Assembly (NCBI GenBank): GCA_012033495.1
Contig: JAAUQT010000020.1
Span: 1-41,782, forward strand
Direction: 5' to 3'
Source: Cyanobacteria bacterium RM1_2_2
GTDB lineage: Bacteria > Cyanobacteriota > Cyanobacteriia > Elainellales > Elainellaceae
Length of the DNA stretch: 41,782 nucleotides
The position numbers were made by a program, and so were the translations under genes. Positions 7,821-15,396 of this stretch are shown one piece after another. The notes beneath the pieces are model-generated. The model was not told the origin of the DNA. It did no database searches and worked only from the letters and a program-made list of their open reading frames with translations. Numbering within the stretch: the first letter of the stretch is position 1; each line of letters starts with the position of its first letter.

Positions 7821-8467
7821 ATGAAGCTTGTTATCCAGGGCAAAAACATCGAAATTACCGAAGCAATTCATGAGTATGTGCATCAAAAAATTGAAAAGGC
7901 AGTCAATCATTTCCAAAACCTGACAACCGAAGTTGATGTTCATCTCTCTGTTGCTCGCAACCCCCGGATAAATCCCAAACAAACCGCAGAAGTGACAATT
8001 TATGCCAACGGAGCCGTTGTGCGAGCAGAGGAAAGCAGCGAAAACCTCTATGCCAGCATTGACCTGGTTGCGAACAAAATTGCTCGTCAGTTGCGCAAGT
8101 ACAAGGAAAAACGCCATGAAAAAACCCATGCTCCGGTCAAGGCGACTGAGGTGATCACGCCAGAGACGGTTGATTCTTCCTTGGTCGATACCGATCGGAC
8201 GCCCACCTTACCGAATGAAGTGGTGCGGATGAAATATTTTGCGATGCCGCCCATGACGGTTGAGCAAGCCTTGGAACAGTTGGAGCTTGTTGATCATGAT
8301 TTTTCATGTTCCGCAACACTGAAACTGGTGAAATTAACGTCATCTATGAACGCAACCACGGCGGCTACGGGGTAATTCAACCTCGCAACGGCAATGGCCA
8401 CACCAACGGCAAGTTTGCTGAGATTGCTCATGCGGCAAAAGCAGCAGAAGCCGCTCGTCAAAAGTAG
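7821..8467 (+). pseudogene. hpf: Ribosome hibernation promoting factor, long form (LrtA type), apparent frameshift
   Basis: Long HPF binds the 30S decoding centre through its N-terminal domain and dimerises ribosomes through its C-terminal domain. The frame from the ATG at 7821 (preceded by GGGGAGGAAG) gives [19 protein letters not shown], the HPF N-domain, then a linker and the start of the C-domain ([17 protein letters not shown]). At 8300-8304 there are five T residues where the family reading FFMFRN needs six. In the current frame the protein ends at 8375 after a meaningless tail (184 residues). In the next frame the expected sequence goes on as [19 protein letters not shown] and to a stop at 8465-8467. 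So the C-terminal dimerisation domain is disrupted, or the base is a sequencing error. Cyanobacterial LrtA genes are light- and stress-regulated. Confidence 0.85.
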
Positions 8468-8599
8468 TCGTCAATCCAGGAGCAGGATTGATTCAACCGA
8501 TCCTAGAATTGCCTGGAAGTCTGGTGGCTGCTTCCGTTGAGTTGCCTTCATTCAAGGACAAAAAACCAGATTTTTGGTAAAACTTACTCCCACTCGACT

Positions 8600-8654
8600 A
8601 GCCCAGTCATCCCCAGCAGCCTACTGCTCTACCTGGATGCAACTGGGCTTTTTT
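8600..8654 (+). terminator. Rho-independent terminator downstream of hpf
   Basis: AGCCCAGT at 8600-8607 pairs with ACTGGGCT at 8642-8649, immediately followed by a run of T (8649-8654). The loop contains a further small hairpin AGCAG...CTGCT. The arrangement and orientation suit termination of the rightward hpf transcript. Confidence 0.75.
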
Positions 8655-8806
8655 GCAGATTTCTGCTCCATTTATTCGCTACGATTTTTAAAGGATGTAA
8701 CCTTTTTTAACAAGCAACTCGTGTTAGTAAACGCTTAAGATCAGGCAGTAAAAACTGCACTTCGGTTTAACCAGATTGGCGTCGTTATAGACACCTTGAT
8801 GAAGGC

Positions 8807-9502
8807 ATGTCTCGCTTTTCTCTTCTTGCATCAATGTATACCTATGCTTTTGTCTTGAACGTAGCTCAACCACTAGACTTACCAGAGGGCATTTGGGGGT
8901 CGTTGGAGCTAGTTTGCCTTAATCGACTCGCTGCCCTGGTTGAGCCAAATCTTTCTGCGGCGGCTTTGCACCGAAGTGATCGTCAACTGATGCAGGCAGT
9001 GCTATCGCATGATCGCGTGATTCAGGAGGTGTTTCAGCAAACGACGGTATTGCCGCTTCGATTCGGCACATACTTTACCTCCCGACAAGGATTGCTCGAT
9101 CATTTGCGCTCCCATCAGGCTAAATATCTCAACAAACTGACCTCCCTGCAAGGCAAAGCTGAATACGTCCTGAAGTTGGTTCCAACCGCCTTCTCAGAGC
9201 CAACCATTGCCGCAGAGATGCCCAGACAAGCGAGTGCTTTAGACAAAAAGCAAATGGATCAGAAGCAGGAAAACTGGCAGCAGCAACAGCAAACCGAACT
9301 CCAGTCTTTGCTCAGCCTGATTAGCGAACACTACCCAGAAACCGTGCGCGGAGAAGCAACTGAAGGCATCGAGCGCATCTATCTACTCAGCGCCCAACAG
9401 CAACGACCTCAATTGCTGGCTCATTTGCAGAAGTGGCAGTTTCGGTTTCACTGCTGGGAGCTAAGTCTAGGAGAAAACTTGCCGCCCTATCACTTTGTTT
9501 AG
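8807..9502 (+). CDS. GvpF/GvpL family gas vesicle-type protein
   Basis: A 231-residue protein of the GvpL/GvpF family. It starts near MYTYAFVLNV (alternative ATG at 8834), has the conserved VLPLRFGTYFTS (residues about 81-92) and ends with the family terminus GENLPPYHFV. A Gln/Lys-rich segment (residues about 140-165) links the two halves. In gas vesicle clusters GvpF/L are accessory or minor components that interact with GvpA. Here no gvpA, gvpC, gvpN or other vesicle gene is visible within 8.8 kb upstream or 32 kb downstream, so the gene is an orphan in this window. Its role may be outside flotation. The ribosome binding site is weak for either start. Confidence 0.8.
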   Translation: MSRFSLLASMYTYAFVLNVAQPLDLPEGIWGSLELVCLNRLAALVEPNLSAAALHRSDRQLMQAVLSHDRVIQEVFQQTTVLPLRFGTYFTSRQGLLDHLRSHQAKYLNKLTSLQGKAEYVLKLVPTAFSEPTIAAEMPRQASALDKKQMDQKQENWQQQQQTELQSLLSLISEHYPETVRGEATEGIERIYLLSAQQQRPQLLAHLQKWQFRFHCWELSLGENLPPYHFV

Positions 9503-9529
9503 GTTTAATCTATTTCGGGTTTAATTCCC

Positions 9530-9593
9530 CGCCCCTTGGGGCGCTCGTATTTAACTCATGTGAACCGGAATACCCCACCGCAAGCAGCGGGGT
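9530..9593. repeat. Paired GC-rich hairpins, probable transposon-derived repeat / bidirectional terminator
   Basis: A hairpin CGCCCC-TT-GGGGCG (9530-9543) is followed by a second stem ACCCC (9572-9576) with GGGGT (9589-9593). The pair sits between the 3' ends of the gvpF/L-like gene (+) and the TPR gene (-). The design resembles ends of IS200/IS605 elements in cyanobacteria, but there is no transposase. It may terminate both convergent transcripts, although no long T-run is present. Confidence 0.45.
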
Positions 9594-9620
9594 GAGTTTA
9601 TTGTTCTAGGTTTAAACAAG

Positions 9621-10565
9621 CTAAGGGGTGGGTACTGGAGGTTGCTGGGTCGGAGGCTGTTGGGTTGGAGGCTGGGTTGGAAGCGGCTGAGTCGGTGTTT
9701 GCTGAGTCAAAGATTCACGGCTCAGTTGAGCCAACGTTTCTTGAATTTCAGGTAGCGCCAAAAACTGCCTTGCTTCTCCTAGTAGCCGCTCGCCCCAGAG
9801 GTTATCTTGCAAAAACTCAACGTCAGCATAGCGCATGTCGGCCCGCAGGGCTGCTTCTCCCATTTCCAGAGCTTCTGTTTGCTGCCCTTGCCCATAGAGC
9901 GCAACTGCTAAGGCTAACTTCGGTTCTGGCTGGTTTGCATCAATTGCCAACGCCTGCTGCCACTGCTCCACCGCCGCATCTATCTGACCTTGCTCGTATT
10001 GAACTAAGCCAATGTTGTTGACCGCTGGCCAAAACTTTTCGTCGATTTCGACGGCTTTAGCATATTGATTGATCGCCTCATCTAGCTGATTCAGCTTGTA
10101 ATAGGCGTTGCCCAAATCGAACAGAGCGCCAGGCGTATCGGGCTTAACTCGCAGTCCTGCCTTGAGATACTGAATTGCAGAATTGTAGTTTTCTTCCCGG
10201 AAGTAGGCCGAGCCAAGCGCAAACAGCACCGCCGCATTTTGCTGATCAAGCGAGCGAGCTTTGAGCAAGGCTTGGATCGCAGGGCTAGACTGTCCAGTCT
10301 GCAAATATAGGCTGCCCAGCAATGCCCACACTTGCGCATTATTGGGTACCAACTGCGAAGCAAGCTGCGCTCTAGAAAGCGCCAACTGATACTGCTGGAA
10401 CTGGGCTAATTGCGCAGCTTCTTGAGCCAGAACTAACCCCTGCTGCTCCAGAATTTCACCATCCAACTGCAACACATGGGGAATCAATGCCTGTCCCTGA
10501 GCAGGCTGAGCCACACTCCACGCAGCAGCAATGGCAAGAGAAATCAGGGAGATACGCTTTAGCAC
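9621..10565 (-). CDS. Secreted TPR-repeat protein
   Basis: A 314-residue protein starting at a GTG. The signal peptide is MLKRISLISLAIAAAWSVAQ followed by PAQGQA, with cleavage expected after an Ala near residue 26. Five to six tetratricopeptide repeats follow (for example LFALGSAYFREENYNSAIQYLKA and ALFDLGNAYYKLNQLDEAIN), from about residue 45 to 235. The C-terminal tail is a low-complexity Thr/Gln/Pro repeat (TQPPTQQPPTQQPP). It is expected in the periplasm or at the membrane as a protein-protein scaffold. No enzymatic domain is visible. It is convergent with the gvpF/L-like gene; the upstream neighbour hadA-like gene ends 74 bp away in the same direction and may be cotranscribed. Confidence 0.85.
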   Translation of the reverse strand: MLKRISLISLAIAAAWSVAQPAQGQALIPHVLQLDGEILEQQGLVLAQEAAQLAQFQQYQLALSRAQLASQLVPNNAQVWALLGSLYLQTGQSSPAIQALLKARSLDQQNAAVLFALGSAYFREENYNSAIQYLKAGLRVKPDTPGALFDLGNAYYKLNQLDEAINQYAKAVEIDEKFWPAVNNIGLVQYEQGQIDAAVEQWQQALAIDANQPEPKLALAVALYGQGQQTEALEMGEAALRADMRYADVEFLQDNLWGERLLGEARQFLALPEIQETLAQLSRESLTQQTPTQPLPTQPPTQQPPTQQPPVPTP

Positions 10566-10638
10566 AGTTCAATTGTTAAATAAACAGAGTTTTCAGCTAG
10601 CTTAGACGATCTGCACACCATGATGGCAAAAATCTTTG

Positions 10639-11415
10639 TCAATGGCGCACCGGATTCAGCAAATTCTTCGCTAAGGCGAGATCAAAATAGGTGGAACTTT
10701 CCGCTGACCCTGCAATCACTTCAAACGGTAGCTCAGGTTCGCCGAGATGATTTAAAACTAACGCAGCGCCTGAAAAATCCTGGGAGCGGGTATAGTCATT
10801 CACCGTAATCACAGTGGTTAAATTTGCCTGCTGCGCCGATTTTAAGCCAGCCTCTGAGTCTTCAAACGCCAAACAATCCTGCGGCTCTAACTGCAACTGC
10901 TGCAAGGCATAGTGGTAAATATCAGGCGCAGGCTTTTTAGCAGGCACAATATCTCCGGCGGCGATCACCTCAAACCAGCCAAGCCCATCGGGTAAAGCAG
11001 CTTCCAAAAGCGCTGTCACATTTGCCGGAGTGGTCGTTGTGGCAATGGCTAACCGCATTCCCGCTGCTTTAGACTCGGTGAGCAGCCGGAGCACACCAGG
11101 ACGCAGCGCAATTCCGCCTTGCCGCAGGAGTTCCGTGTAGTAAGCCGTTTTAGCAGCATGAAGTTGGGCGATCCACTCTTTAGTGCTGATCTCGGCAATC
11201 GGTGGCTCGAAGTTGGGATGATATTGCTGCAAATAAGACCAAATTCGCTCTTTACCGCCTGTCACGGCTAACAATTCGCCATACTGTTCGACAGACCATT
11301 CCCAATCTAGCCCTGCTGCGGTAAAAGCTCGATTAAACGTAACCCGATGACCGTCTCGCTCGGTTTCTGCCAGAGTGCCATCTACATCGAAGATCAGCGC
11401 CTTGAGTTGATTCAT
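10639..11415 (-). CDS. HAD-IA hydrolase, CbbY/CbbZ/beta-phosphoglucomutase-like
   Basis: A 258-residue haloacid-dehalogenase protein. Motif I is LIFDVDGTLAETERDGH (residues about 7-23), with the Asp nucleophile in DVDGT and the TERDGH sequence usual for CbbY. Motif II is AIATTTTPANV. Motif III is KKPAPDIYHYAL. Motif IV is FEDSEAGLKSA. The helical cap between motifs I and II marks subclass IA. CbbY acts as a xylulose-1,5-bisphosphate phosphatase that removes an inhibitor of Rubisco; this is the closest named family, but the substrate cannot be fixed from sequence. The catalytic set is complete. Confidence 0.85.
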   Translation of the reverse strand: MNQLKALIFDVDGTLAETERDGHRVTFNRAFTAAGLDWEWSVEQYGELLAVTGGKERIWSYLQQYHPNFEPPIAEISTKEWIAQLHAAKTAYYTELLRQGGIALRPGVLRLLTESKAAGMRLAIATTTTPANVTALLEAALPDGLGWFEVIAAGDIVPAKKPAPDIYHYALQQLQLEPQDCLAFEDSEAGLKSAQQANLTTVITVNDYTRSQDFSGAALVLNHLGEPELPFEVIAGSAESSTYFDLALAKNLLNPVRH

Positions 11416-11626
11416 AAAGCAAGGTGTGGTACTATTGTACTGGTTAACAACTCCTCAACTCCTACAGGGTACCCTGCTTTATTCCCCTTTTATAAGACTT
11501 AGTTTTTTAATCTCTCAGCCATCTTCAGGTACTTGAATTACTTTACAAAGACAAATTCTGTGAGAGCAAAACTTCCTCATTTTGCGGCACTATGATCGCC
11601 CTATCCCTAAAACAGGTATAAATGAA

Positions 11627-11766
11627 GCGGCGTTGCAGTTCTAGCTCCAAGCAATGGAGAGCGGGTGGCTCCGTTCTCCGGCAAAGGCATGAACTGCTGC
11701 TCTTTGTTGAAACTGCAATGCCGCACTGCTACGGAGAGCCTGTAAATCGTCAGATTCTACAGGCTC
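11627..11766. ncRNA. Candidate structured RNA: long closed stem plus adjacent hairpin
   Basis: GCGGCGTTGCAGTT (11627-11640) pairs with AACTGCAATGCCGC (11711-11724) over 14 consecutive positions including one G-T, enclosing about 70 bases that contain smaller stems (CTCC...GGAG and GGAGA...TCTCC). Twelve bases on, GAGCCTGTA (11736-11744) pairs with TACAGGCTC (11758-11766), extended by AATC with GATT. Neither hairpin is followed by a T-run. The element lies in a 380-bp spacer with no ORF. It does not show tmRNA, RNase P or SRP landmarks. It could be a regulatory RNA, the 3' end of the neighbouring leftward mRNA, or a MITE. Confidence 0.35.
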
Positions 11767-11799
11767 GCTAGACCGATGGGTTCGCTCGTCAAAAATGCC

Positions 11800-12411
11800 T
11801 TATGCACCTGCGCCAGCAAGCCCCAAACTGTCTAGTGTTTGCCCACCTGCAATTCCATCGACGAGCAGACCAGCCGCAGACTGATAGTGGATCACTGCTG
11901 CTTCGGTTGCCGGCCCATAAAGACCATCAACTGCCCCAACGTCATAGCCCAAGTCCAGCAGCGTCTGCTGTAGCAGGGCTACAATCTCGCCTGAAGAACC
12001 AAGTTTCAGCAAATTTGGATGAGCTGGATGGTAGACAATTTCTTGATAACCACCCTCTGAAGGATGTTCGGGTTCCTGATAGCTGTGGTCGTAATAGTCA
12101 GGATAGTAGCTACCAGAATCGTAGTGCTCATACTTAGGCTGCGGATAGTAGCAGTAGTGACAGTATGAAACCGAATGATAAACCACTGGACGATAAATGA
12201 CTGGGCGGCAGCAGCCAATCGGGCGATGAATCACCGGACGGCAGCAACCGTAGCCATAAGCCATTGCGGGTGCAGCAGCCAGTAAGCCACCTGCCCAAGC
12301 AGTGCTAGCAACAGTGACAACGGTGGCAACTGTTTTACCAGAAAGCTTAAGATCTTTTGACTCAAGATTTTCATAGTCTTGAGCCAGTTGAAGGTAGGCA
12401 ACTGTTTCCAT
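11800..12411 (-). CDS. Secreted Cys/Tyr-rich protein with peptidoglycan-binding domain, paralogue A
   Basis: A 203-residue protein starting METVAYLQLAQDYE. It has a strong GAGGAG site about eight bases upstream of the ATG. Residues 24-51 form a hydrophobic segment ending APAMA, suggesting export, although the start is acidic and unlike a normal signal peptide. Next comes a tandem 11-residue unit GCCRPVIHRPI / GCCRPVIYRPV (from residue 55), then a Tyr/His/Pro-rich spacer (80-130), and a PG_binding_1 domain (residues about 133-196) with LKLGSSGEIVALLQQTL and VDGLYGPATEAAV. The domain fold binds cell wall in many enzymes. The gene is paralogous to the one at 13020-13781 by start, leader and domain. 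No catalytic domain is present, so a wall-anchored surface protein is likely. Confidence 0.82.
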   Translation of the reverse strand: METVAYLQLAQDYENLESKDLKLSGKTVATVVTVASTAWAGGLLAAAPAMAYGYGCCRPVIHRPIGCCRPVIYRPVVYHSVSYCHYCYYPQPKYEHYDSGSYYPDYYDHSYQEPEHPSEGGYQEIVYHPAHPNLLKLGSSGEIVALLQQTLLDLGYDVGAVDGLYGPATEAAVIHYQSAAGLLVDGIAGGQTLDSLGLAGAGA

Positions 12412-13019
12412 AAAATACTTCTCCTCAAATTGCGAGAGAGGCTAATTCAAATTGCTCGAATAATCGAATTCAATCTAGTCTTTGAAATCAGAAACTAGAT
12501 CTTGGTTCTCATTTTTACATCGATGCAGAAAAATTAGTAGACTCTCAAGCCAAGCTGGAGAAGAATTTCAGCCTATGGCGCTTCATCACAATCCAAAGAA
12601 TATTTCCCTTCACGCTATTAGTAGAGTTTCTATTAAAAATAGCTGAATCAACCCTCTATCTATGGAATTTTAAAGAATTTTTCTTTCATCCTAACTTTAT
12701 TGTATACATCTTCTTTTTTCGGGAGTTGAGGTTAGCCAACTCTACTGAGATTGGGACAACGGCATACTTGCTAAATCTTAAAAATAAACAAACCAAATTG
12801 AGCGAAACCCAAGCCTTATCCGCCGACCTACACAGTCCAAATCAGCTAGAACGCCTGCTTTCCCTTATTACTGTTTTCTCAAATCAAAAGTTAAAAAACG
12901 TTAAGCAACACCAAAAACTGTGAGAGTGTAGAACACACCCCCACAGCTAATCATCAGCTAGAGCTTGACAGATTTAAATAAATCTGTTGAAATACCTGCC
13001 TAGATGACTCAAAACTACC
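12412..13019. other. Intergenic region without convincing gene
   Basis: About 600 bp of AT-rich DNA between the two METxAYLQ paralogues, both transcribed leftward. A 65-codon frame at 12726-12923 (+) lacks a good ribosome binding site and homology that I can recognise. The region probably holds the promoter of the downstream paralogue A. Confidence 0.5.
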
Positions 13020-13781
13020 CTAGTAGAGTCCTAACGCGCTTGCGGTGTGTGGCCCCACAATTCCATCTGGGTGAAGCCCAACCGCAATCTGAAACGCTCT
13101 GACCGCAGCATCCGTTTCCGGGCCGTAGACGCCATCTACATGCACATGGAAACCTGCGTAGGTCAGAGCTACCTGAATATCGTAGGTGCTGTAACCATAG
13201 GAAACGCCGCAGTAGTCGTAGCAGCCACCGCCGTAACCGCCACCGTAGCTGACATCGTAGCCGCCGCCATAACCGCCGTAGCCGCCGCCATAACCGCCGT
13301 AACCGCAGCCATAGTCGTAGCAGCCTTTGTCGTAGCCGTAGTCATAGCTGACGCCACAGCCGTAGTCATAGCAGCCTTTGTCGTAGCCATAGTCGTAGCT
13401 GACGCCGCAACCATAGTCGTAGCAGCCTTTGTCATAGCCATAGTCATAGCCAATGCCATAACCGCCGCCATAACCGCAGCCATAGTCATAGCAACCTTTG
13501 TCGTAAGAAACCTCGTAGGTCTTGAAAGAGGTAACTTGATAGCCACCACCTACATAGGTTGGGTAGTTGCAATAGTCGTCGTAGCAACCATGTCCGCCAC
13601 CGTAACCGTAAGCCTGTGCAGGCGCATCTGCCAAACCAACAGTCAAGGCAGCACCCGCAGCACCGAGTAGTGCTCCCGTCAATTTGCCCGACATTTTGAA
13701 CTCTTGAATAACCTCCAGCGTTAACTCCTTGCTGGGCTGCTCACGCTCCTCAGCAACTTGGAGATAAGCGAGTGTTTCCAT
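13020..13781 (-). CDS. Secreted Gly/Tyr/Cys repeat protein with peptidoglycan-binding domain, paralogue B
   Basis: A 253-residue protein starting METLAYLQVAEE, with GAGGAG upstream as in paralogue A. Residues 31-57 form a hydrophobic region ending APAQA. The centre (residues about 60-195) is Gly/Tyr/Cys-rich and includes three units of GVSYDYGYDKGCYDYGC (residues 109-159) plus a diverged earlier one, then GGY repeats. The C-terminal PG_binding_1 domain (about residues 197-252) reads STYDIQVALTYAGFHVHV then DGVYGPETDAAVRAF. The central region would be tyrosine-dense and disulphide- or metal-capable. By architecture it is an exported wall-associated structural protein. It has a 1.6-kb upstream region without genes. 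Its function is not known. Confidence 0.82.
   Translation of the reverse strand: METLAYLQVAEEREQPSKELTLEVIQEFKMSGKLTGALLGAAGAALTVGLADAPAQAYGYGGGHGCYDDYCNYPTYVGGGYQVTSFKTYEVSYDKGCYDYGCGYGGGYGIGYDYGYDKGCYDYGCGVSYDYGYDKGCYDYGCGVSYDYGYDKGCYDYGCGYGGYGGGYGGYGGGYDVSYGGGYGGGCYDYCGVSYGYSTYDIQVALTYAGFHVHVDGVYGPETDAAVRAFQIAVGLHPDGIVGPHTASALGLY
13305..13457 (-). repeat. 51-bp in-frame tandem repeat
   Basis: Three consecutive 51-bp units encode G(I/V)(G/S)YDYGYDKGCYDYGC. Synonymous differences among the units (for example gtagtc versus atagtc) show that they are not perfectly identical, and so not very recent, while the protein sequence is kept. Confidence 0.8.
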
Positions 13782-15396
13782 AGGTTTCTTCTCCTCAAGA
13801 AATTGGGTAATGTAATCTGACTAAAAGCCGCAAATCGATTTATTTATTTCGATTCCGGCTTGAATGTTTCACACTCCGCCCTAACAAATTCACCACAGTG
13901 ATTAATACCCGACAGACCAATTCAGTTAGGAAAAGTGGCAGTTGTGAAACTGTTCCATGGGAGCAGTCAGAGAGTGATCAAATGATTTTTCTCTGACCCT
14001 TTAAATTTAGCATGATTAATTCTTGATTAGATCAAAAAAACAACATTTATGGTCTAAGTTAGTAGTTTTTTGCAGAACTACGCTACACCTAGAACCGCAG
14101 AAGTTCAGATCTTGAAATGGTTTCAGCAGTTAGAGAAAGTTAAAAAAAGATTTGGGCAATTAGCTAAATTTGCTACTTTTAGTGAGGCGATTGATTAAAA
14201 ATAGCGCTTAATTGCTCGTACTTTGACACTGCGAAAAAATGGGATGGCTTACTGCTCAAACTAATGCCTGCTCACAGCTTCATCTAGATCAAGCTATTTT
14301 CTCCAGCAGCGAATTACGGCTATCCCAAAGGCTAGAGATCAAAAAAATGATATTTCTTAGTTCAGCTTGCCCGAACATCATTCATAGCTACCAATTTCAG
14401 CTATAAATCCCGACGACAAATTGAACTTTTACTGTTTCAACAACCAGTATCCCCAGCAAAACCCCAACATAATTGCTTGTCTATTTCATCTGCCTTTAGG
14501 CTGAGGGAAATCGTTTTTGAATCGAGTGAATTAAGCAGGGTTTGAGTGTCTTTTGAACTTGTCTTGAGCGGATCTTGTTTTTTTGAGTAGTAATCCCAAA
14601 TTAAAAAACTTTGAATCTCACTTTCTGATAAACCTACCTGATAAACCTACTGACTGATAAACCTAAGAGCAAGCTTGGAAAATTTTTGCCATTTTGAGCT
14701 TTGCCATTTTGAACAAAGTGCAGCGTTATAGAACACCAATTCTCAGACTAAATCGGGCGCTTCGCTCGACCCAGATTGACTTAGCATTGCATTCGCCAAC
14801 CTCATTAGTGAACTCTAAAACAGGTTTCACAATCTAGAGTTGATTGGAAACAAAAATACTTTGACCGCCAAAAGAGCTTTGGAAATTTGAACCTATTTGA
14901 TTTTGTAGCTTTATTCTACGAATATCATAATTTAATTTTTGGTGCAACTTTTCAGTCGTATTAAGGCTTAAATAGTGTTGCTGCCAGCCAAAGCCCTGCC
15001 TTGATCACAGCAAAACGGAAAGAACAGGATAAGCGCTATATGTAGAGTCAAATTAGAAATATGAGTCAAAATAAACGCACGCTGTAGCGTTAGTTGGAAA
15101 CGTCTTGAAGCAACGAAATTAAATCAGAGGAATTGAATAGTCTCCATATCTAGAGCTAAACAACTCTTTTATGTTTGTAAGACGCTATATGTAGCGTAGT
15201 CAATCAAAAGTTTAGTTTTGCGACCCTGAGCTGCGGCTGATGATAAATGAACACTATATCTGTAACGGTGATGCAGTCACGTAGAGGCGATGCCAGAATC
15301 AGACTTACTGCTCAAACAGACCCTGATCAGCCATTGACGAGTTCCACCTTTGCAGAGATGGTGGTTGTTATTCCTGTTTTTTGAGTTCGCCCGACC
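13782..15396. other. Long intergenic region (1.6 kb) with no recognisable gene
   Basis: AT-rich, with no ORF over about 60 codons that resembles a protein. It holds a short direct repeat of CTGATAAACCTAC (three copies around 14626-14668), several A/T homopolymers, and palindromic motifs near hisG (listed separately). It separates divergent genes (paralogue B leftward, hisG rightward), so it contains both promoters. A small RNA gene could hide here, but I see no structure strong enough to call. Confidence 0.55.
15033..15268. promoter_or_regulatory. Cluster of related palindromic motifs upstream of hisG
   Basis: ACGCTATATGTAGCGT (15182-15197) is a perfect inverted repeat with half-site ACGCTA. 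Related sequences are GCGCTATATGTAGAGT (15033-15048), ACGCTGTAGCGT (15079-15090, shorter spacer) and a degenerate ACACTATATCTGTAACGG (15251-15268). The last lies about 130 bp upstream of the hisG ATG. The spread suggests an operator cluster for an unknown dimeric regulator, or a short repeat family. Confidence 0.4.

Noticed and set aside
7624..7824. 66-codon frame ending in an overlap with the hpf ATG
   Set aside because: It starts at a GTG without a ribosome site and resembles nothing. The terminal overlap could make it a leader ORF, but the hpf 5' untranslated region explains it better.
12726..12923. 65-codon plus-strand frame in the spacer of the wall-protein genes
   Set aside because: No ribosome binding site, no recognisable motif, AT-rich spacer composition.
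13047..13670. 207-codon plus-strand frame rich in Ala and Val
   Set aside because: Mirror of the Tyr/Gly/Cys repeat gene; codon-level artefact of the repetitive sequence on the other strand.
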